From Akkermansiaceae bacterium (GTDB lineage Bacteria; Verrucomicrobiota; Verrucomicrobiia; Verrucomicrobiales; Akkermansiaceae), in assembly GCA_028293225.1 (NCBI GenBank), contig JAQGPE010000167.1, positions 1 through 22,103 on the forward strand: a stretch of 22,103 bases of DNA, read 5' to 3'. This document shows, one piece after another, positions 1 to 7,005 of the stretch. Position 1 is the first letter of the stretch; each line of letters begins with the position of its first letter. Position numbers and translations under genes: made by a program. A model generated the notes under the pieces. The model saw nothing but the letters and a program-made list of their open reading frames with translations, made no database searches and was not told where the DNA came from.

Positions 1-74
1 GCCCTCATCTCCAAAAGGCCCACGGCCACCGGCCGCACTTCACCATCTACGCCATCTATCGTAATAATCTCCAT
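1..74 (-). CDS. N-terminal fragment of an unknown protein (runs off the left edge)
   Basis: Reading leftward from an ATG at 74-72, the frame stays open to the window edge and begins MEIITIDGVDGEVRPVAVGL. A GGAGG Shine-Dalgarno (plus-strand CCTCC at 84-88) sits 9 nt upstream of the ATG, better than most starts in this window, which supports a real start. Only 24 complete codons are present, so no family can be assigned. The gene is divergent from the one starting at 139, with 64 nt between the two starts. The frame could be chance, but the ribosome site and the protein-like composition favour a gene. Confidence 0.5.
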   Translation of the reverse strand, partial: MEIITIDGVDGEVRPVAVGLLEMR

Positions 75-83
75 CCCCGGCAA

Positions 84-88
84 CCTCC
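84..88 (-). promoter_or_regulatory. Shine-Dalgarno site of the left-edge gene
   Basis: GGAGG on the minus strand, 9 nt before the ATG at 74. It is the main evidence for the partial gene at the window edge, because most genes here lack such a clear site. Confidence 0.45.
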
Positions 89-138
89 CGAGCCTCTCCT
101 CTTGACTCCCGCCCCGGATCGCTGACCATGCGGCTGCC

Positions 139-561
139 ATGAGTGAGCAGCCGGCGCGGCATTCAAAAACCAAAACGCTCATCCTGGGCAGCCTCGCCCT
201 CGCCTTCCCCCTCGCCGGCCTGGCGATTCAGCTGACCACCCGCCACCTCCGCAAGAGCTGGAAGGAAGAGGACACCCGCCTCGCCGACGCCCTCTACGTC
301 CGCCGCATCGAAGTCCGCCCCGCCGCCGGCTCAACCAGCATCCTGCTGAAGCTCAACAACGCCTCCGCGAAAAACTGCACCGGCTTTTCCGTCGAGCTGT
401 CCTGGTCCGGCGGCAACTCCGTGGGCGGCCGGGAAACCAGGGATTTCAAACTGCCCGTGCCGATGGGTCAGGACCTCGCCCTGCCGCCTTGGCTTTGCCC
501 GGTGGCGGATCAGAAGGACCTGGTGTGGACGGCGCGGGTGACCGGCGTGAACGGCTCCTGA
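139..561 (+). CDS. Small membrane-anchored hypothetical protein
   Basis: 140 residues, family not recognised. A single hydrophobic helix (about residues 13-33) follows a short basic N-terminus, so the protein is probably anchored in the inner membrane with the rest outside the cytoplasm. The remainder has alternating hydrophobic and polar residues suggesting a small beta-sandwich, with the segment LKLNNASAKN near residue 70. The next gene begins 17 nt downstream and has the same layout (one helix, then a beta domain with VRNTSATD), so the two are probably tandem paralogues in one transcript. The ATG at 139 has no clear Shine-Dalgarno. The nearby ATG at 128 is out of frame. Confidence 0.65.
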   Translation: MSEQPARHSKTKTLILGSLALAFPLAGLAIQLTTRHLRKSWKEEDTRLADALYVRRIEVRPAAGSTSILLKLNNASAKNCTGFSVELSWSGGNSVGGRETRDFKLPVPMGQDLALPPWLCPVADQKDLVWTARVTGVNGS

Positions 562-578
562 CCAGAAACCCGAACCTC

Positions 579-1016
579 ATGATGGATGGAAAGAAAAGCA
601 GGCCGGAGAACCCCGAAGTGGCCGGGGCCAAGCCGCTCAATCCCTGGCTGCTCTTGCCCTTTCCCTTGGTGCTCGGCCTGCTGGCCTGGCTGAACTGGTC
701 CGGCTTTCACGCCGAACAACTGCGCCGCTCCCGCCTGGAGGATCGCCTGCTGATCACCGCCTATGAGACCGTGGCCGGTGCGGACGAGAAGACCACCGAG
801 ACCCACATCACCGTGCGCAACACCAGCGCCACGGACCTTCATCGCGTCAGCCTGGAGATGACCTGCCAGGCCCCCGGCATGGGCCGCACCACCTGGCCCC
901 ACGAGTTCGTCACCGCCATCCCCAGCGGCGCCACCGTGCGCCTGCCAGCCTGGGAACTCGGCGTCTCCCTGGGCGTCGGCACCAGCTTCGACTGCCGCGT
1001 CACCGCCGCACGGTAG
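579..1016 (+). CDS. Small membrane-anchored hypothetical protein, paralogue of the preceding gene
   Basis: 145 residues from the ATG at 579 (a second ATG follows at 582). An upstream start at 489 would overlap the preceding gene by 73 nt and adds a low-complexity Gly-rich leader, so the later start is preferred. One transmembrane helix at about residues 23-42 is followed by a charged linker and a beta-rich domain containing HITVRNTSATDLHRVSLEM. Its C-terminal PSGATVRLPAWELG matches in position and pattern the PMGQDLALPPWLCP of the preceding protein. Function unknown. Its last 17 nt overlap tail-to-tail with the AraC-type gene on the other strand. Confidence 0.65.
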   Translation: MMDGKKSRPENPEVAGAKPLNPWLLLPFPLVLGLLAWLNWSGFHAEQLRRSRLEDRLLITAYETVAGADEKTTETHITVRNTSATDLHRVSLEMTCQAPGMGRTTWPHEFVTAIPSGATVRLPAWELGVSLGVGTSFDCRVTAAR

Positions 1017-1926
1017 CCCCGCCGCCGCCGCCGATGAATTCCTTCGGCGGCCTGCCCATCTCGCGACTGAAGGCGGTGCTGAAACTACTCGCCGACTCGT
1101 AGCCCACCGCCAGCGCCGTCTCCGCCACCGACATCCTCCCGCTGGCCAGCAGGTTCCTGGCCACCGCCAGCCGCCACTGCAGCAGGTAGTTCATCGGAGT
1201 GATCCCCACCACCCGCGCGAACCGCTCCGCAAAGGACGACCGCGACATCCCCGCCACCTCCGCCAGCGCGCCCAGCGACCACGGCCGCGCCGTCTGCGCA
1301 TGGATTCCGTGCAGCGCCGCCGCCAGTTGCGGATCCCGCAGGCCCGCCAGCAGGCCGCCCGCTTCCACCCCGCCCTGCACGGATCGCAGCGCCTCGACCA
1401 GCATGACCTCGATCAGCCGCGTCAGCACAAACGACCGCCCCGGCCGCTGCTCGCGCGCCTCCCGCCGGATCAGTTCGACCACCGGCGCCACTCCGCTCAT
1501 CGCCGGTTCCCCGGCCCGGATCAGCAGCATCCCCGGCAGCAATTCCAGCAGGATCGAGGCATTGACCGCGTCGAAAGCGAAGTAGCCGCCCAGCAGGCTC
1601 GCCCCCGCCTCCGCGGCAGGGTCGCCATGCCACAGCTCCTCCACCCCTTCCTCCGCCGGCGTGGGCGAGAACGCCACCGCCTCCGTCTCCGGATCGCTCG
1701 CCAGCGTGAACCCCGGCATCGCCGGAAACAGCACGAAGTCCCCCGTCTCCAGCGTCGTCGCCGCCATCCCGTCCACCGCCAGCCAGCACCGCCCCTGCAG
1801 CACCAGCGCAAAACTCGGCTGCCCGAACTCCGCATACCTTACACCCCACCGCCCGCTCCCCCGGACGATCTTGGCCCCGATGGCTTGCGGTTTCAGCAAC
1901 GTGACGACAGCGGCGAGGGCATCCAT
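1000..1926 (-). CDS. AraC-family transcriptional regulator with N-terminal cupin domain
   Basis: 308 residues from the ATG at 1926. Residues 10-180 form a cupin-like sensor (for example LQGRCWLAVDG, then LETGDFVLFPAM), of the type found in AraC regulators that often sit beside oxidoreductase genes. The C-terminus (about 205-300) is an AraC DNA-binding domain: first helix-turn-helix WSLGALAEVAGMSRSSFAERF at 216-236, second at about 265-288 (SVAETALAVGYESASSFSTAF), then the family's GRPPKEF. A TTG start at 1959 would add 11 residues but lies about at the predicted transcription start of the promoter at 1962-1991, so the ATG is chosen. It faces away from the dehydrogenase gene at 2016, its likely target. 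The inducer is unknown. Confidence 0.9.
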   Translation of the reverse strand: MDALAAVVTLLKPQAIGAKIVRGSGRWGVRYAEFGQPSFALVLQGRCWLAVDGMAATTLETGDFVLFPAMPGFTLASDPETEAVAFSPTPAEEGVEELWHGDPAAEAGASLLGGYFAFDAVNASILLELLPGMLLIRAGEPAMSGVAPVVELIRREAREQRPGRSFVLTRLIEVMLVEALRSVQGGVEAGGLLAGLRDPQLAAALHGIHAQTARPWSLGALAEVAGMSRSSFAERFARVVGITPMNYLLQWRLAVARNLLASGRMSVAETALAVGYESASSFSTAFSREMGRPPKEFIGGGGGATVRR

Positions 1927-1937
1927 AGATGGGACGA

Positions 1938-1949
1938 ATTCAAATGAAT
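1938..1949. promoter_or_regulatory. Perfect inverted repeat, possible operator
   Basis: ATTCA-AA-TGAAT is a perfect 5-bp inverted repeat in the 89-nt gap between the divergent regulator and dehydrogenase genes, just downstream of the predicted regulator promoter. It could be an autoregulatory site. AraC proteins more often bind direct repeats, so this is only a suggestion. Confidence 0.25.
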
Positions 1950-1961
1950 ACCGGATCAACC

Positions 1962-1991
1962 ATTATAGCAAGTCCAATCCATTTCTGCCAT
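1962..1991 (-). promoter_or_regulatory. Sigma-70-type promoter of the AraC-type gene (extended -10)
   Basis: On the minus strand a perfect TATAAT (plus 1962-1967) is preceded by TGC, giving the extended -10 form TGNTATAAT. An 18-bp spacer separates it from ATGGCA (plus 1986-1991), which matches 4 of 6 bases of TTGACA. Transcription would start near 1955 and read the regulator gene from the ATG at 1926. Confidence 0.6.
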
Positions 1992-2015
1992 CGTCCCAAA
2001 ACCACCTACAAAAAC

Positions 2016-2843
2016 ATGACATCCACCATCCTCATCACCGGCTGTTCCTCAGGCTTCGGCAAAGCCACCGCCCAGCACTTCCTCGCTCACGGCTGGAACG
2101 TCATCGCCACCATGCGCACGCCGCAGCCCGGCCTGTTCACCGAAAGCGAACGCCTCTTGGTCACCGCGCTCGACGTCACCGTTCCTGACAGCATTTCCGC
2201 CGCGATCGAAACCGGCATCGCCCGCTTCGGAAAGATCGACGTCTTCGTCAACAACGCCGGCATCGGCATGTTCTCCGCCCACGAGGTCACGCCCGACGCC
2301 ACGATCCGCCAGGTTTTCGAAACGAACACCTTCGGCGTGATGGCCGCCAACCGCGCGATCATCCCTCACATGCGCGAACGCCGCGCCGGGACGATCATCA
2401 ACGTGACCTCCAGCGTGGGCATCGCGCCGATGCCGCTGGTGGCGGTCTACACCGCCAGCAAATTCGCGGTCGAGGGTTTCTCGGAGTCGCTGTCCTACGA
2501 ACTCGCCCGCTTCGGCATCCGCGTGCGGATCGTGGAGCCGGGGCTCGCACCGACGACGAGTTTCGGCGCCAACTCCGGTGACCGCTGCGACAACCTGGTG
2601 CCGGAAGCCTACGCCGCGTATGCCGGCCGCTACCTGCGATCGATGCAGGACTACCCGACCGCCTACGCCAGCGAAGCCGACATCGCGGAAGCGGTCTACG
2701 CCGCCGCGACCGATGAGGCGCCGCAACTGCGCTACCCGGCCGGGCCCGACAGTGTGATGATGGCGGAGCTGCGGCGCACGCTGCCGGAGCAGGAGTTCAT
2801 GACGCGGATGCGCGGCATGTTCGGCGGCAATCCGGAAGATTGA
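2016..2843 (+). CDS. Short-chain dehydrogenase/reductase (SDR)
   Basis: 275 residues from the ATG at 2016. The upstream in-frame ATG at 1929 lies inside the regulator promoter region and adds 29 residues without SDR similarity. This is a classical SDR: nucleotide-binding TGCSSGFG at 8-15, NNAG at 79-82, catalytic Ser at 132/133 (INVTSSVG) and the YxxxK pair Y145/K149 (YTASK), with N104 completing the usual tetrad. It would be a cytoplasmic NAD(P)-dependent oxidoreductase. The cofactor and substrate cannot be read from the sequence. It is divergent from the AraC-type regulator, which probably controls it. There is no clear Shine-Dalgarno; the ATG is preceded by an A-rich stretch. Confidence 0.93.
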   Translation: MTSTILITGCSSGFGKATAQHFLAHGWNVIATMRTPQPGLFTESERLLVTALDVTVPDSISAAIETGIARFGKIDVFVNNAGIGMFSAHEVTPDATIRQVFETNTFGVMAANRAIIPHMRERRAGTIINVTSSVGIAPMPLVAVYTASKFAVEGFSESLSYELARFGIRVRIVEPGLAPTTSFGANSGDRCDNLVPEAYAAYAGRYLRSMQDYPTAYASEADIAEAVYAAATDEAPQLRYPAGPDSVMMAELRRTLPEQEFMTRMRGMFGGNPED

Positions 2844-2855
2844 GCCCGCGTGAGA

Positions 2856-2873
2856 AGATCGTGCCGACGATCT
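2856..2873. terminator. Hairpin after the dehydrogenase gene, possible weak terminator
   Basis: AGATCGT-GCCG-ACGATCT is a perfect 7-bp stem with a 4-nt loop, beginning 13 nt after the dehydrogenase stop. No U-tract follows directly, so intrinsic termination is uncertain. The hairpin lies 61 nt before the GH85 start. Confidence 0.35.
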
Positions 2874-2934
2874 GAACCGCGGACGGACTATTGCTTTGCG
2901 GCGTCTTTCATGCCCGCCGTAGATCGCGTTTGTC

Positions 2935-5900
2935 ATGCAATTATCGTTTCGCGCGTTGGTCCTTTCCGTAATTGCTGCAGTCCTGCCTGCCGGGGCGCAG
3001 ACCAGCCTGGCACCGATCGCGCCGAGCTGGTCTCCCGCCAGCATCCTGGCGTGGGATCCGGCGACCGATCCGGTGGCCCCTTTCAATGTCAGCCAAGTGC
3101 CGCTGGCGGCGCGCATTTCCCCGCCGAAGGCCAGTGAAAATGCGGCCCTGTCCACGCTGCTGAATGTGAACCCGTATGCCCGGCCGAAGGAGGGCAAGGT
3201 GGAGGCGCTGATCTCCTGGAACTCCATCCCGGCCGCGGCGCAGGGCTGGCGCAGCACGCGAGTCTACGCGCCGACGACGTGGCAGTACATGGATGTGGTC
3301 GGCCACTGGGGCGGCTCCGGTGGCGTGATCTCGATCCCGAACGCGCACATCACCGACGCCGCGCACCGCAATGGCGTGTCGATCCACGGCCTGGTCTTCC
3401 TGGCACCGCGGGTCTACGGCGGCACCACCGCGGTGGTGAACGACTTCATCGCCACCCGCAGCAACGGCAGCTTCCCGGTGGCGGACAAGATGATCCAGGC
3501 CGCACGCTATTTCAAATTCGACGGCTACTTCATCAACATGGAGACGGAGGGGTCCGACGCCGCCGCCGCGGTGAAGATGCAGAACTTCATGCTCTATTTC
3601 CGCGCCCAGGCCCCGGAGCTGGCGATCAGTTGGTACGACTCCATGGTCAGCAGCGGCGGGATCTCCTGGCAGCGCCAGCTGAATGGGTCGAACCAGATGT
3701 TCCTGCAGAGCGGCACGAAGAAAGTGGCCGACAGCATGTTCCTGGACTTTTACTGGCAGAACTCCGCCAACCTGGCCAACTCCCGCAGCCTGGCGCGCTC
3801 GCTGGGCCGCAGCGAATACGACGTTTACGCCGGGATCGACACCGAAGGCGCGGGCGACAACGGCACCAACACCTTCGGCGGCAGCACCCCGCTGGACTGG
3901 AACCAGATCTTCCCGGCCGGCCAGCCTCACACCACCTCGCTGGGCATCTATCGCCCGGAGTGGACGTTCAACTACTCGGGAAATCCCAGCGACGCGATCA
4001 ACCGCGAGGTCCGCTACTGGTGCGGCCAGAACAGCGACCCGTCGAACACCTCCATCCCCAGCGGCGGCAATCCGCGCTGGCCGGGGATCGCCAAGTTCAT
4101 CCCGGCGAAATCGCCGCTGACCAGCCTGCCCTTCGTCACCAACTTCGACCTCGGTCAGGGCGAGCGTTTCATGATCAACGGCGTCAGCAAGATGACCGGG
4201 CAGTGGACCAACCTCAGCCTGCAGGACATCCTGCCGACCTGGAAATGGATCGTGAGCAGCGCGGGGACGAAGCTGGCGCCGTCGTTCGATTTCGCGACCG
4301 CCTACTATGGCGGCACCTCGCTGAAGGTGGCCGGCACCCTGACGCAGGGGCAGCCGAACGAGATCAAGCTCTATGAGGCCAGCCTGCCGGTGGCGGCGGA
4401 CACGGTGGCGCGGCTGACCTACAAATCGGCGGCGGTGAGCAGCGCGCAGATCGAGATCGGCCTGGCCTTTGAGGACGCACCGGAAACCATGGTCTATCTG
4501 CCGTCGTCGTCCTCCTCTTCCACCAGCTGGCGCACCGCGGAGGCGCCGCTGGGCGCGTATGCCGGGCGGCGGATCGTGCTGATGACGCTGCGCTTTTCCA
4601 CTGCCGCCACCGTGGTGAACTACGCGGTCAATCTCGGCCGCCTGGAGGTCCGCAGCGGCGCCGCCGCGGTCGCGCCGGACGCTCCTACGGCGCTCAGCGT
4701 ACTTGCCACCGGACCGAATCCCGACGAAGCTTTTTCCGCCCAGCTGCGGCTGAAATGGACCCCGTCTACCAGCCCTGTGCTGCACTACAATGTCTACTAC
4801 CGGAAGGATCTGACCGCGGCGACCGACAGCCAGCGCGTGTGGCTGGGCGCGACGCCGAACAGCTACTTCTTCGCCCCGGACGTGCGGCGCGCCGGGTATG
4901 AGGACCAGGGCTATATCCAGGTAGAGGCCGTGGGGCCGGACTATGCGGTGTCCGCGCCGCTGAGCACGGAGCAGGCGACCTTTTCCTTCCCGCAGAGCCC
5001 GAACCTGCACCACCCGCTGATCGAGTCGTATCCGGTGGCGGCGCCCATCACCGTGATCGGCAGCGGCGACGTGGCGAACATGACCCAGGCCTTCGACAAC
5101 AACCTGGGCAACTTCACCGAGCCGGGCGGCGACAGCAATGCCTGGGTCGGCCTGTCGCTGCCGGGCCGGGTCCGGCTCACCGCGATCCGCTTCGCGCCGC
5201 GCGCGGGCTTCTCCGGACGCATGGCCGGCGGCCAGTTCCAAGGTTCCAACGATGCGACCTTCGCCACCGGCACGGTCACGCTGGCGACAGTCGGCTCCCC
5301 GGGTCCTCCGGAAGGGATCGAGACGACACTGACGGTGGCCAACACCGGCACCTACCGCTATTTCCGCTACCTGGGGCCGGGAGGCGGCTACTGCAATGTC
5401 GCGGAAATCCGCTTCTACGCCTTCGGCCCCTATACCCCGCCGGATCCGCCGGCGGCCCTGCAGGCGACCGTCAATGGCCCGACCGCCAAGCTGGCCTGGA
5501 CCGCCTCCACCTCCTCCCTGGTCTACGACTACCGGGTGCGGCGCTCGCTGACCCGCGGCGGCCCGTACGAGACGGTGGCGGAGAATCTCACCACGCTGAC
5601 GCTTGTGGACAACGCCCTGACGCCGGGCACGCCCTACTACTATGTGGTTAGTGGCAGGAACGACGGCGGCGATGGAGCCGACTCCGCGGAGCTGGTGGTG
5701 AATCCACCGGCGGCACTGGAGCTGACCGGCGCGCCGATCGGCGGTGGCACGCCCAATGGCGGCAACGTCCCGGCCAAGGCCTTCGACGGGGCGCTGAGCA
5801 CGTATTTCGAAGTGACCAACGACAGCGGCTGGGTGGGTCTGGACCTCGGCACGCCGCGGCGGATCACCGGGCTGCGCTACAGCCCGCGCAACAGCAGCCC

Positions 5901-6741
5901 GGGGAATGCGACCAACGCGAACTTCATGATCGGCGGTCGCTTCCAAGCCTCCACCACCGCGGACTTCAGCGCGGATGTGGTCACTCTGGCGACCGTGCCG
6001 TCGGCCCCGGCCTACAACGTCATGACCGCTGCCGCCGTGGCGCCCGCGGCGATGCCCTATCGCTACGTGCGCTACGTCACCGCCGCGGGGCGGAATGCCA
6101 ACGTTTCGGAAATCGAGTTCTACGGGCTGTCCGCGCCGACAGCTCCCATGGGGCTGACGGCAAGCGTCAATGACACGACGGCGAGCCTGGCCTGGACCGC
6201 GGTGGATGGCGCGCTGTCCTACCGGGTAAAGCGCTCGACAGTGGCGGGTGGTCCCTACGAAGAGATCGCCGACGGGGTGACGGCCACCGCCTATGCGAAC
6301 GCCGGACTGACGGCCGGGACCGCGTATTACTACGTCGTTTCCGCGGTCAACGATCTGGGGGAGGGCCCTGACTCCGCGGAAGCCTCCACCGTGGATGCCT
6401 ATGCGCAGTGGCTGAACGCCGCGGGCATTGATCCGGCCGGACCCGACAGCGCCTTTGACCAGGATGCCGATCACGACGGGATTTCCAACGGCGTGGCCTA
6501 CATGGTTCCGGCGGGCCTGGCCGTATCAGGAGGCGATACTCCGGGAGTGAGCGCCGTCGTGAGGATCGACCCGGCGGTGACCGCGACGCTGTGGCTTTCC
6601 ACGGATCTGGCGAACTGGACCGCCGTGGAGTTTGCCATTGCGCCGGATCAGGACGGAGTCGCGCCGGGCTTCCAGCGGATCAGCGCCACAGGAGTTACCG
6701 GAGCGACGGCGGGATATTACCGGATGAAATTTGTCCGATAG
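2935..6741 (+). CDS. Secreted GH85 endo-beta-N-acetylglucosaminidase with Fn3 and discoidin-like domains
   Basis: 1268 residues. Enzymes of this family cut between the two core GlcNAc residues of N-glycans. A signal peptide at 1-21 ends in AGA before Q22. The GH85 barrel spans about 90-410 and carries FDGYFINMETEG with the family's catalytic N-x-E pair, N201 and E203. A beta-sandwich (about 440-575) follows, as in other GH85 enzymes. Then come Fn3 (about 583-680), a discoidin-like domain (about 697-832; WVGLSLPGRVRLTAIRF, GGQFQGSND), Fn3 (about 836-922), a second discoidin-like domain (about 926-1066), Fn3 (about 1068-1150) and a C-terminal segment with DQDADHDGISN (1175-1185) ending in YYRMKFVR. 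The two discoidin and last two Fn3 modules look like a tandem duplication (TPYYYVVSGRND against TAYYYVVSAVND). It is probably exported or surface-attached and acts on glycoproteins. No transporter or SusC/D-like partner adjoins it. Confidence 0.9.
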   Translation: MQLSFRALVLSVIAAVLPAGAQTSLAPIAPSWSPASILAWDPATDPVAPFNVSQVPLAARISPPKASENAALSTLLNVNPYARPKEGKVEALISWNSIPAAAQGWRSTRVYAPTTWQYMDVVGHWGGSGGVISIPNAHITDAAHRNGVSIHGLVFLAPRVYGGTTAVVNDFIATRSNGSFPVADKMIQAARYFKFDGYFINMETEGSDAAAAVKMQNFMLYFRAQAPELAISWYDSMVSSGGISWQRQLNGSNQMFLQSGTKKVADSMFLDFYWQNSANLANSRSLARSLGRSEYDVYAGIDTEGAGDNGTNTFGGSTPLDWNQIFPAGQPHTTSLGIYRPEWTFNYSGNPSDAINREVRYWCGQNSDPSNTSIPSGGNPRWPGIAKFIPAKSPLTSLPFVTNFDLGQGERFMINGVSKMTGQWTNLSLQDILPTWKWIVSSAGTKLAPSFDFATAYYGGTSLKVAGTLTQGQPNEIKLYEASLPVAADTVARLTYKSAAVSSAQIEIGLAFEDAPETMVYLPSSSSSSTSWRTAEAPLGAYAGRRIVLMTLRFSTAATVVNYAVNLGRLEVRSGAAAVAPDAPTALSVLATGPNPDEAFSAQLRLKWTPSTSPVLHYNVYYRKDLTAATDSQRVWLGATPNSYFFAPDVRRAGYEDQGYIQVEAVGPDYAVSAPLSTEQATFSFPQSPNLHHPLIESYPVAAPITVIGSGDVANMTQAFDNNLGNFTEPGGDSNAWVGLSLPGRVRLTAIRFAPRAGFSGRMAGGQFQGSNDATFATGTVTLATVGSPGPPEGIETTLTVANTGTYRYFRYLGPGGGYCNVAEIRFYAFGPYTPPDPPAALQATVNGPTAKLAWTASTSSLVYDYRVRRSLTRGGPYETVAENLTTLTLVDNALTPGTPYYYVVSGRNDGGDGADSAELVVNPPAALELTGAPIGGGTPNGGNVPAKAFDGALSTYFEVTNDSGWVGLDLGTPRRITGLRYSPRNSSPGNATNANFMIGGRFQASTTADFSADVVTLATVPSAPAYNVMTAAAVAPAAMPYRYVRYVTAAGRNANVSEIEFYGLSAPTAPMGLTASVNDTTASLAWTAVDGALSYRVKRSTVAGGPYEEIADGVTATAYANAGLTAGTAYYYVVSAVNDLGEGPDSAEASTVDAYAQWLNAAGIDPAGPDSAFDQDADHDGISNGVAYMVPAGLAVSGGDTPGVSAVVRIDPAVTATLWLSTDLANWTAVEFAIAPDQDGVAPGFQRISATGVTGATAGYYRMKFVR

Positions 6742-6798
6742 GCTCGAAAAGTCTCCATTTACGGGAATCGGAAAATGGCCAGAGAGCCCCCGAGCTTG

Positions 6799-6830
6799 TG
6801 CTGATGGAGTTTTCTAACATTCCATCAGCA
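6799..6830. promoter_or_regulatory. 10-bp perfect inverted repeat upstream of the SIR2-domain gene
   Basis: TGCTGATGGA and TCCATCAGCA pair perfectly around a 12-nt loop. The repeat lies in the 264-nt gap between GH85 and the SIR2-domain gene, which is visibly AT-richer than its surroundings. A weaker CCATTT/AAATGG pair sits at 6755-6778. The 10-bp hairpin starts 58 nt past the GH85 stop and is followed by a short T run about 8 nt later. It could be a poor terminator for GH85 or an operator for the SIR2 gene. I see no convincing promoter in the gap. Confidence 0.4.
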
Positions 6831-7005
6831 GGAGACCTCTTTTATCCTTGCATCAAAGTTGAGGGAGCATCCATGACTTAGATTCAACAATCCCGTGTCC
6901 TCCCCCCGGATGTCGTTGCGCCGCCGCTTCCCCCTGCCTCTCAGGCCACCTCTTGTGATGCGGCGCCCGCCTGTCGTCCGGCAACCCCCGTCCTCCCGGA
7001 TCAAG

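Noticed and set aside
1300..1947. Plus-strand frame of 215 codons opposite the AraC-type regulator
   Set aside because: Composition is dominated by Arg, Gln, His and Pro; it is a shadow of the regulator's coding strand.
2049..6474. Very long minus-strand frames (402 and 1177 codons) opposite the dehydrogenase and GH85 genes
   Set aside because: They are antisense shadows in GC-rich DNA, rich in Arg, Gly and His without domain motifs, while the plus strand encodes clear enzymes.
6895..7005. GTG start at 6895 for the SIR2-domain protein
   Set aside because: The extra 37 residues are Arg/Pro-rich and precede the first domain-like sequence; the ATG at 7006 gives a normal SIR2 N-terminus. It remains a possibility.
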